DNA from: Omphiscola glabra
Lineage: Eukaryota; Mollusca; Gastropoda; Lymnaeidae
Length of the DNA: 64,000 nt
Reading direction: 5' to 3'
NCBI GenBank assembly: GCA_964017045.1
Contig: OZ024797.1
Span: forward strand, 16,884,863-16,948,862
The notes beneath the pieces are model-generated. The model searched no databases and was not told where the DNA came from. It saw nothing but the letters and a program-made list of their open reading frames with translations. This document shows, in pieces, positions 23,401 through 35,400 of this stretch (position 1 is its first letter; each line of letters begins with the position of its first letter). The position numbers and the translations under genes were made by a program.

Positions 23401-26400
23401 TAAAAACTTATTAATTGTAATTAGCTCTGGCTTTGTGTGTCGTATTATTTGCTATTATTTTTAAACTTTGGTATCGTCCTTTATTATGGACTGTTTTTAG
23501 AACGAGCCATAGACAAAAGATAAAAGATTAAATTCTCCATTTATAACGGTCCGTAATAGAAGGGTTTTCACTTTTTTTAATGCTGGGATTTTCTGAAATG
23601 GAAACACGGTAAAATTCTCACAGCCTTGTCCAATAGAGAATATCTGCGTATTACTTAATCTTTTACCTCTGTAACGAAATTTTATTTGTTTATTGTTTAC
23701 CTGAAATCGATTTCTCCATCGCCATCTTTGTCTAGCCTGGCCACTAGAATCTGGAGCTGATCATGTGTGATAGGAATATTGGTTGCCTGCAATGTGAACA
23801 GTTGATCATGTCAGTTATCTAAATAACAGCAAACCTTGATCGTAAGAGAGCATAATTTCTAGATCTATCTCCACATCTGGTGACAGGAAACAAAAAACAA
23901 AAAAGATAAAAACAAAAACGGGACCAGTGGCGTAGCTAGGCGCCTATAATTTTTCCGCCCTTTCCCACGAAAGAAAACGCTGCAGTTGGTCGAAAATTCC
24001 ATCTCTCCATATAAAGAAAACATTGCTCCCCCAAAGGCTGACTACTCTCTCCGCATCCCCTGCCTACGTCACTGGTCTAGGAGAAGGAAACTGAATGCAA
24101 ACCTCTACTGATTTGCGGCTACAAACACACGAGGCTAATGGAGACGACCCCAACAGAGAATTTCAGAGTCTCGTTGTAGGTATGACACTGACTTACTGAA
24201 AATTCAGGCGACTCTTGCGACGCCCCTGGTGCTAAGCTAATAGCATCCCCTTGATGTTCCCGGAGTTCATAATCTGCGTGGAGAAGGAGGATTTGCTGAC
24301 TAGGAACCATCGTGAATGCCGTAACAGCTTTTCACAACTTTTAGCGAAAACCACGCCATCGTCTCCAAGAGACGGAGTGGGGGGGGGGGGGGCGGCGAGG
24401 AGAGAAACGCCCCCTCCCCCAATATATTTCAGATTACCGAATGGTGATATATTTGGTCATAGCTAACTGATCAATGACAGTTTATGTTCAATATGTTTTA
24501 TGTTCATTTTTATTAGGAAAAGCGCTAATCTTAAGTCGGAAATTAGTCAAACAAAGTAAGGTTAAACCTGAAAAAAAGGAACGCAGCAAAGCAACAAACG
24601 TGTCGGCAGGAAGCCTTCGTCAGCGAACAAACAGAAGAAATGAAAAAAAAAATAATAAAAAATAAATAGCACTTAGCTTAGAACTAGTATCCTAGAGGGC
24701 AAGTCGACATTGTTAAACGACATTTTACAAAAAAATAAATAAAAAAGAGTAAAGAAATTATATGTGACTAATTGAAAATAAATGGGTAAAATTGTTCAGC
24801 GTAATCTCAAATGTTATCAACTTACATAATATAATTTGTGAAGAAAACAGAAATCTAAAACTATTTCCCCCAAACCGATATCTGTACCGGAAAGCTTGGT
24901 AACACCATTTTGTTTTCTTATGAGCCATTTAGTGTGGCCACTGTTAATCGGGGGTTCAATTAATTCAAGTCCGTTTTGATTTTTGGATTGTGGCAACAAA
25001 ACGCTGGATTTCTTCTGGACACATCATACATGTGAATAAGTATATGATGTAACACGGACACCTCAACATCACGATAGTTTGCATCAAGTAAAAGTCTTGC
25101 TGTCTTCCCACTGACAAGGTGATAACTACAATGGTTTTAAAAATATTTCTTTTCAAAAAGTGCTTCTCTGTTTAGTCTATAAGGGGGCCATCCATAAGGG
25201 AAGGGGGAGGGTGCATGCATAAATGACGTCACTCTATCCCCACTCCCCTCAATCGTCACAAATTTATCACCAAATTTAGACATTCTCATAACACATCGTC
25301 ACAAATTCGTTACCCCTCCCCCCAACTTTAAATGCATGACGTCATTTATGTTTGGCCCTATACACTGTTTGAATTGAAATTTGTCCAATTAAAAATGGCT
25401 TTAAAATAAATTTAATAACAAAAAATAGCTTGCAAAAAAGACGATATTGTATGGCGTTTGGGAAATAATGTTCAAAAAATTAAAAACTTCGCAAAATATG
25501 CCTTACTGCAATTCCATGAAGGAACTCTTCAGTAGATATTGTCATGCTTTGATCTTTATCAAAATGTCGTAACAAGTCAATCAAACGATAGCCGGCCTTT
25601 TCAACCCATTCTTTCAGTTTGGTGAAAGGATCTGAAAAAAATAATAATATTTTTTATATTTTAAAATGGAGATGGAAGTTAGAGGACTTCCTGGTTCTCT
25701 TAGAAGGCATGCACAAAGCTGTGGGTAACAAAAATAATAATAACATTTTAAAAGAAATAATTGGAAAGGCGCCCGTGAAGGCGTAGCAAATCAAAAAAAC
25801 CGACCCATTGATAATATATAGTTATGTACGAATTGTGATCGATATTACAAAACGTTTTCTGCATACTTCATTATTTTCCTCTTTATAATGACAGCGGCCA
25901 TTTGACCTTCCGTACATATTTCGACCCCCCCCCCTCCCCCCACTTTGGGGAAATCACATCGCCTCCAGAGGACAGGATTTCTCAGTTTAAGAACCATTGT
26001 TTTAATCACGTGGTTCTCAACCTTCCCAATGCAGCGACCAATTAATACAGTTCTTCATGTTGTGGTGACCCCCAACCATAAAATTATTTTCTTTACTACT
26101 TCATAAATGTGTGTTTTGCGATGGTCTCAGGTTCTCCGATGTGGGTTGAGACCCACAGGTTAAGAACCGCTGCTTTAAGCGTTCACACATACTCACATAA
26201 ACACACAAACATACAAATGTACGCACGCACATACATATACATACACACACATGCACAAGCACAGAGTTAATGTAAAGGCTGAAATCATTCATCAGTGGAC
26301 AAAGAATATAATTAAAAAAACATAAAAAAACCTTTTAGAAAAAGACATTCTATACTCATCATCATAATCATGTCCCTTAGTCCTTGTACCATGGGGGCGC

Positions 26401-29400
26401 CACAGTTGACATGAAAACTATCTTTCTCTATTCCTCTCGGTCTTCTGCATTACGCATAGCATCGCCTAGTTTTGATCCCGTCCATTCTTTGATGTTCTTT
26501 TCCCATCTTTTTCTCTGTCTTCCTCTTCTTCTCTCTCCTCTAGTTGTGCCCTGCATGATTTCTTTGGCGAGCCCTTATTTTCTGGTCACGTTGCCATACC
26601 ACTCAAGTTTGCGCTTTTTACAGACACCAGGAGGTCACCGTACTGCCCAATTGCTTGACGAATCTTTTCTTTCACTTGTTCATTGGTGATATGGTCTCCA
26701 TAGCAGATGCCAAGAATGCCTCTGAAACATTTCATCTCCATCGCCTTTATTTTCCTTTCAAGTTCTGCTGTTAATGTCATGGACTCACATGCATATAAGA
26801 AAATGGAGAGGATTAATGAGCGCATCAGCCTGATTTTGGTGCTGGGGGCTATATTTTTGTTGTTCCATATTTTCTTGAGCCTCCTTAGTACTGTTGTGGT
26901 CTGGGCAATCCTGGCCATCAATTCGGGCTTGGAGCCTTCTTCCGAGACTATTGCTCCGAGGTACTTGAAGCTGCCACCTATCTCTAATCTTTCCTCCCCG
27001 ACCTTAATTTCAGTGGCAATGCCAGTGATGCTATTCGTCATAATTTTTGTCTTTTTTTGCACTGATTTGCATGCCAAAGAACGATGAAGTCTTGTCGAGA
27101 CGCTTTACAAGGTTGGCTAGTTCTTCTTCGCTTCCAGCCAGTCCGTCTATGTCATCCGCAAAGCGTAGGTTGGTGATTATTCTGCCACCAATGCTGACTG
27201 TCCCTTCCAGTGCATCTGACATAATTCTCTCTAAGAAGATGTTGAACAGGCTTGGGGGGGGGGGAGCAAGCAGCCTTGTCGTACTCCAACCGTGGTCTTG
27301 AACCATTCTCCGATGTTATTGTTGAAGAAGACTGCACTGGTGGCCTTATCATAGAGGCTGCATATCATTCTGGTTAGGTTTGTGTTGATGCTGTAGTGCC
27401 TCATGGTGGCACATAAAGCAGCATGCCAAACCCTGTCTAATGCCTTCTTGAAATCCACAAAGACGTGGTATAGGTTTTGTGGGTGTTGAGCATATTTCTC
27501 ACATAGTATTCGGAGGTTTAGGATCTGCTCCGTAGTGCCATATTCTTGCCTGAAGCCCGCCTGTTCTTCAGCAATGATTCTGTCGGCATATGGTCTTAGT
27601 CGGTTCAGTATGACCTTGAGCATGACCTTGCTTGGGTGGCTTATTAGGCTAATGGTGCGATAGTTTTGGCATAGCTGTAGGTTACCTTTCTTGGGGAGGG
27701 TGATGATGAGAGATTGCGTCCGTGATTGGGTCAGCCATATTTTGTTACAGGGCAGGGATACTATCCACTCCTATGGCCTTTCCTATTTGGAGTGCTTGGA
27801 CTGCTGCTTCTATTACTTCTGCGTGGAGAATAGGGAAGTTTTCATTTCTCGTTGCCGGGGACATTAAGGACCTCTGGGTCTATCTTTATATTTTCATAAT
27901 AGAGCTCTGAGCAGTATTCAGTCCATCTTCTCAGGATATCATTTTCCTCGGTCAAACATTTACCATTTTTATCTTGTATGGTAGTACTTCGTCCTTGCTT
28001 TGCAGTGGTAAGTTCTTTCACCAACTGGTAAGCCTTTTTGCTATTGTTTTTCTTCAAGCAATTTTCAATGTCGTAGCATTGCTCTTCAATCCAGTTCTTC
28101 TTTGCCATTCTCATAGTGACTCAAACCCTTTTTGATGATTTGATTAATTTTCATATATTTATTGGACCCCTCTGTATCTACCATCTTTGTTTTCTTTAAC
28201 TGCCTCCGTTCATCAGACAGATCGAGGATGTCAGCTGTCACCCATGGTCTTTATGTTGGTCGATGTTTACCAAGGATGTCATGAGCTGTATCGTCACAGC
28301 TGTGTTGAAGTTATCAATCAGTGTGTCTATGTCTGAACAGTCGGCATCTATAATGTTAAGCGCTGCAAATTTACCTCCTATCATTTCTTGGAAGCCTTCT
28401 GCTACTTTAGGATCCTTCAGCTTTTCAAGGTCAAATTTGATTCTGGTATATCCCTGTTTATTTACCCTCTTTAAGTGCATCCTAAAGGTCATTATGACTA
28501 GGTCGTGGTCCCTTCCAATATCAGCTCCTGGGAAGCTGTGAGTCTTGGCCATGTTTATACTAGACCGGAAACGTGTTTGCAACATGATGTAGTCAATCTG
28601 ATTGTGGTGTTTCCCATTGGAGCTATGCCATGTGGTTTTCCTGGATATTTTATGTGCACCCAGTGTGTTGCCCAACGGAGGAAGTCAACTGCTCCCTTCC
28701 CCCGGAGAAAAATGAGTAGGCCTACAACAATAACGAAAATCTACATGCCAATTCAAAAATGTGTCTGACTGTTATTGGAAGACTGCAACCAAATATTGAG
28801 GCGTTATAAAATTGTGTTCCATGGATGAAAGTAATGTGTTTTGTAGTTGAGGGTGGGGGGGAGGTAGGCCTAACAATGAGTCTTTTCCCCTGGCGCCCAA
28901 CACTGTAGCATCCTTGCATTTTGAATTTAGCAACAATTTCTTAGGGTTCTCTCCACAGTCTTCTGCACCCTCAATTTCTGTTCCCTCCTTCCCTTACGCC
29001 GATCAATGTACAGGGTGCAATGTAAGTTGGTGCATTACAGTGGGGCGCGCTACAAACTGGATTGAATTCAGTTTATATATGAAACTGGGCACCATAATGC
29101 ACCCCCACCCCGGATCATACAGTTTAATAGAAACACTGAATTCATGCACACTCCACAATGCACCTCTTGATTTTGAAATAATCAAACATTTTCTGGGGAA
29201 GGACTCTCCAGGACCCCACTTCGCTCAAGAGCCTTCGGTGCTCTCGATTTCAAGACTACTTCCCTTAAATAAACAACGGCCGTACGTTGATTTAGTTAGC
29301 AAGGATTACGTCTCAGTGTAAAATCAACCCAAAGAAACAAAATTTGATATAGAGCTAGAGTTCACAATGCCCCCCCCTTGTATTTTTTTTTTGCGCCGCC

Positions 29401-32400
29401 CTGTAGATGACTCCCCCAGATAGAAGGGATTGAAACTCTCAAACCTCTTTGAAAAGCTTCCAATGGGTCTACTTCCACCTTGACAAGAGCCTCAACTTTG
29501 TAATCCTCCAAGACTCCGCCATGATAAACCTCTAGCTTCCGCTCTTCTTTGAGTTTTTCTTGTAAGTCCTTGAACTTGACATGGACATGTGTATTCTGTC
29601 GTATTAATAAAGACACTTGTCTTATTATTAAAGACACTAAAGTCTTATTTCAGTATTACTAAAACATCCCTTTCTGTAATTTAAAAAGATACTTGATGCT
29701 GCTCTGGTTATAAAATGTGTCTTACTCTTAGTACGCCATTTAGGTGGACCTTAGATTTTGAAAGATGAAATCTTACCCCAAGGTTTAGGAGTGCCATATT
29801 GGATGCCTCGTTCTTCTCAATACCTTTCAGCAATTCAAAAGCTCCAATGGCCCCAAGACAGTTGTACGACACCTATGACATAGACATAAACATGTAAATT
29901 GACACATAATGACATCATCATACACAAAAGGTCACTGAGACCACAGCTAATGCCAAGCATGTTAGTAACACTCCATGCGACCACAGCTTACTACAAGCAT
30001 GCTAGTTACACCCCGCACGACCACAGCTTACAACAAGAATGCTAGTTACACCCCATACGACCACACCTTACTACAAGCATGCCAATGACACCCCATACGA
30101 CCACAGCTTACGTCAAGCATGCTGTGACACCCCATACGTCCACAGTTTATGTCAAGCATGCTAGTGACACCCCATACGACCACTGCTTACGTCCAGCATG
30201 CTGAGATGATCATTGTGGATCAATCCGTGGGCTAAGACGCTCGTACATTCCCCTGGCAAACGGCAGTAACTTGCATCTAGTCGGAGTAGTGTTCTGTTGA
30301 CTTTGATTGCCTCCCCTAGAGCCTTCCCGCCGTCCAATCCAAAGCCATTCATTGCCACGGCCATTTCCTTTAGTCCAACATTTTCCTGTGGCATTTAGAG
30401 AAAAAATTGTTTAAGCATTAAAGCTGGGGGTAGAGTATTAAAATAACACCGAGGGGGGTGCGGGTTTTGGGGGTGCGGACGGCACCGGCTGACACCCTCC
30501 CACGTGAGTCTGACACCAAACTGAATATTTCTAACTGCTCAGAGCTCGCTCCTGATGGTTTATAACTGATGTAAGTTAAATAAATTAGCAGGGTGCCAAA
30601 AGAGCAGGGAGAAAAGCCGCGAGAAGGGGGCACCCGCCCCATGCCCCCTCTTCGGAGGGCGCTAAATTCGTAATTTTTTATGCACAATGTGTGTAAAAGA
30701 TATATTTTTGGATAGAGCGCGCCAAAATTTAGTTTTTTTTTTTAAGAACGCAGATTTTGTTTGCCACAGTTCTACAAGGTGTTACAAGAGCAGGGTGCTT
30801 CAGAGCAGAGTTTCATCAGAGCAAGGTGTCACCAGAGCAGGGTGTCATCGGAGCAGCGTGTCTTTAGAGCAGAGTGTCACCAGAGCAGGGTGTCACAAGA
30901 CCAGGGTGTCGCGAGAGCAGGGTATGGCGAGCGCAGGTTGTCCCGAGAACTGGGAGTCAAATAACTGGCAGACTCATAGGAGGTCTTTGGGGGAAAGTCT
31001 AGAGGAGGTGACCTTATGAGTTACTTAACTAGGTGACAGCAACGCCAGTGAAACAGCTGAGTTAGAATTGCGTATAAACACAAACTATTTTAACGGATTT
31101 CTTTCTACATCAGATGGCAATCCTAAAAATATTGAACTAATTTTTGTTTTAAAAAGGGTATGCTAGGTAATTGTTGTCATGGTTTAACATGAAATGGAAT
31201 TTTTAAAAAAGGGTATGCTAGGTATTCGTTGTCATGATTTTAGGTATTTGTTGTCATGGTTTTAGGTATTTGTTGTCATGGTTTAACATGAGATGGAATT
31301 TTAAAAAAGGGTATGCTAGGTATTTGTTGTCATGGTTTAACATGAGATGGAATTTAAAAAAAGGGTTATGCTAGGTATTTGTTGTCATGGTTTAACATGA
31401 GATGGAACATCATGGATGTGACAAGGATGACTGTGGCTAAATCATGGGAATTAGATCAGTAAGCCAAGATTTCACCATCTGATCTATGGTTGTTAATCGC
31501 TCACAGCAAAGTTAAGCTTGTGTCTCACCTTAAGTCCTTCGGCAAGAAGGACGCAGCCTTTGACCTGGAAGTTGTTCCAGCTAAGGTCAAGGTATTCAAG
31601 TGTGTCATTGTCGGTCAGAGCATCTTTAAACCACTGTGCTGCGCCATCTTCCAACTTATTGTGGCGAAGATTGAGGTGCCTGAGATTGGAGTTGCTTTTC
31701 TGAAAGGAATTGGAGTTTGAATATTTTGTATGTGAAGATTTACAATAATCACAACAACAACAACAACAACAACAAAACAGACGCAAAAGTTATTAGATTG
31801 TTATATATTATATTTTGAAAAAAAGTCATTTTGCTATTTACATCAAGTCTGCTCTGTGTTTGGTTTTAAAATGCAAATGAACATTGATCAGGAAATAAAA
31901 TATAAGGTGCGAGGCATACTGAGAAAATAATCTGTGAGTGAAAGATCACTAGAGCAACTTAAGGTCAGGGCAATGGATAATTACTAGTGCAATATGTACG
32001 TACTAGGACAATAGATGGTTATTAGGGCAATGGATGGTTACTAGGGCAACGGATGGTTACTATATATTCCAAAGGATGGAGAATAAGGTAAAGGATGATA
32101 CTATATAGGACAACAGATTTTTATTAGGGCAATGTATGGTCGCTAGGGCAACGGGTGTTTACTAGTGCAATAGGTATGTTGACCAGGCGGACAGGATCTG
32201 GCCAGCGGGCCGTAGTTTGGGGACCACCCACCACCAATATTTTTTAGTTGCAGATATATCTGTAACAGACAATAAAAATCAATACTGATTGATCGGCAGA
32301 TAATAAAATACGCCGATGACGGTGGCCATCACCAATTGGCCAGTGAACTTAATGAAGCCTTATAGACTTGTATATTTCATCAGATACCCTGGCAACCGGC

Positions 32401-35400
32401 TATGTTGTCTATTTCGTCAGATACCCTGGCACCCGGCAATGTTGTCTATTTCGTCAGATACCCAGGCACCTGGCTATGTTGTCTATTTCGTCAGATACCC
32501 TGGCACCCGGCTATGCTGTCTATTTGTTCAGATACCCAGGCACCTGGCTATGTTGTCTATTTGTTCAGATACCCAGGCACCTGGCTATGTTGTCTATTTG
32601 TTCAGATACCCTGGCACCCGGCTATGTTGTCTATTTGTTCAGATACCCTGGCACCTGGCTATGTTGTCTATTTGTTCATATACCCAGGCACCCGGCTATG
32701 TTGTCTATTTGTTCAGATACCCTGGCACCCGGCTATTTTGTCTATTTGTTCAGATACCCTGGCACCGGCTATGTTGTCTATTTGTTCAGATACCCAGGCA
32801 CCTGGCTATGCTGTCTATTTCGTCAGATACCCTGGTACCCGGCTACGTGTCTCGACGAGGACCCCGGCAGGTGTTTTTACAAATTTTGACCGCCATACTT
32901 AAAACACACATGAACAGTGGTGTTCATCTGTTGGATAAGGGGCGTCTCTATTTCCCACCCTGCTGTGTACCATAGCATTGACATATCTGGATACACTGTT
33001 ACTTACTGTTAATAGCTGAAAAAACATCTCTCCAACCTGATCACCTATTTCATTACCTATAGAAGAAAACATGGAGCTATTTATAGGTTGTGTTCCACTC
33101 TATGGAGCTGGTTATGGAACTCATTGTTTGTGGTCTATGGAGCTAGTTGTTGAACTCACTGGTTGTGGTCTATGGAGTTAGTGATATAACTCGTTGGTTG
33201 TGGTCATTTCTATGGAGTTAGTTATAGAACTTGTTGGTTGTGGTCTATGAATTTAGTGATAGAACTCGTTGCTTGTGGTCATTTCTATGGAGCTAGTTGT
33301 TGAACTCACTGGTTGTGATCTATGGAGTTAGTGATATAACTCGTTGGTTGTGGTCATTTCTATGGAGTTAGTAATAGAACTTGTTGGTTGTGGTCTATGG
33401 AGTTAGTTATAGAACTTGTTGGTTGTGGTCTATGGAATTAGTGATAGAACTCGTTGCTTGTGGTCTATTCTATGGAGCTAGTTAAGGAACTTGTTGGTTG
33501 TGGTGTATGGAGTTAGTGATAGAACTCGTTGGTTGTGGTCTATAAAGCTAGTTATAGAACTTGTTGGTTGTGGTCTATGGAGCTAGTTATATAACTCGTT
33601 GGTTGTGGTCTATTCTATGGAGCTAGTTATAGAACTCATTGGTTGTGGTCTATGGATTTAGTTATAGAACTCGTTGGTTGTGGTCTATTAAGCTAGTTAT
33701 AGAACTCTTTGGTTGTGGTCTATTAAGCTAGTTATAGAACTCACTGGTTGTGGTCTTATTTGTTGAACAAGGAGTTCATGCTGTGCAAGTTTTCATGAAA
33801 TATTCAAACAAATGTTGTTTATATTCTTACTTAAATGTGAGCAACATCTATTCTATTTATATCCTTATTTTCAAAATAATCACGACCTCACCTGCCCCCT
33901 CAAGCCTCATGTACTCACCTGCCAACTCAAGCCTCATGTACTAACCTGCCAACTCAAGCCTCATGTACTAACCTGCCAACTCAAGCCTCATGTACTTACC
34001 TGCCAACTCAAGTCTCATGTATTTACCTGCCAACTCAAGCCTCATGTACTTACCTGCCAACTCAAGCCTCATGTACTCACCTGCAAACTCAAGCCTCATG
34101 TACTCAAATGCCAACTCAAGCCTCATGTTCTCACCTGCCAACTAAAACCTCATGTACTCACCTGCCAACTCAAGCCTCATGTACTCACCTCCCAACTCAA
34201 GCCCCATGTACTCACCTGCCAACTCAAACCGCATGTACTCACCTGCCAACTCAAGCCTCATGTATTCACCTGCCAACTCAAGCCTCATGTACTTACCTGC
34301 CAACTCAAGCCTCATGTACTCACCTGCCAACTCAAGCCTCATGTACTCACCTGCCAACTCAAGCCTCATGTACTCACCTGCCAACTCAAGCCTCTGTACT
34401 CACCTGCCAACTCAAGCCTTATGTACTCACCTGCCAACTCAAACCTTATGTACTTACCTGCCAACTCAAGCCTCATGTTCTCACCTACCAACTCAAGCCT
34501 CATGTACTCACCTGCCAACTCAAGCCTCTGTACTCACCTGCCAACTCAAACCTTATGTACTTATCTGCCAACTCAAGCCTTATGTACTTACCTGCCAACT
34601 CAAGCCTTATGTACTTACCTGCCAACTCAAGCCTCATGTACTTACCTGCCAACTCAAGCCTCATGTACTTACCTGCCAACTCAAGCCTCATGTACTTACC
34701 TGCCAACTCAAGCCTCATGCACTTACTTACCTGCCAACTCAAGCCTCATGTACTTACCTGCCAACTCAAGCCTCATGTACTTACCTGCCAACTCAAGTCT
34801 TATGTACTCACCTGCCAACTCAAGCCTCATGTACTTACCTGCCAACTCAAGCGTTATGTACTTACCTGCCAACTCAAGCCTTATGTATCTACTTACCTGC
34901 CAACTCAAGCCCCATGTACTCACCGACCAACTCAAACCTCATGTACTCACCTGCCAAATCAAGCCTTATGTACTCACCTGCCAACTCAAGCCTCATGCAC
35001 TTATCTGCCAACTCAAGACTTATGTACTTACTTTCCTGCCAACTCAAGCCTCATGTACTTACTTGCCAACTCAAGCCTCATGTACTTACTTACCTGCCAA
35101 CTCAAGCCTCATGTACTTACCTGCCAACTCAAGCCTCATGTACTTACCTGCCAACTCAAGCCTCATGTACTTACCTGCCAACTCAACCCTCATGTACTTA
35201 CCTGCCAACCCAAGCCTTATGTACTTACTCACCTGCCAACTCAAGCCTCATGTACTCACCTGCCAACTCAAGCCTCATGTACTTACTTACCTGCCAACTC
35301 AAGCCTCATGTACTTACCTGCCAACTCAAGCCTGATGTACTTACTTACCTGCCAACTCAAGCCTCATGTACTTACCTGCCAACTCAAGCCTCATGTACTT

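Noticed and set aside
28914..29321. 135-codon plus-strand frame
   Set aside because: No motif, no splice context, and antisense in an intron of the LRRC74-like gene; likely chance.
32316..32975. Plus-strand frames of 166-219 codons (YVVYLFRYPGT repeats)
   Set aside because: Caused by the 37-bp minisatellite; all three frames are open.
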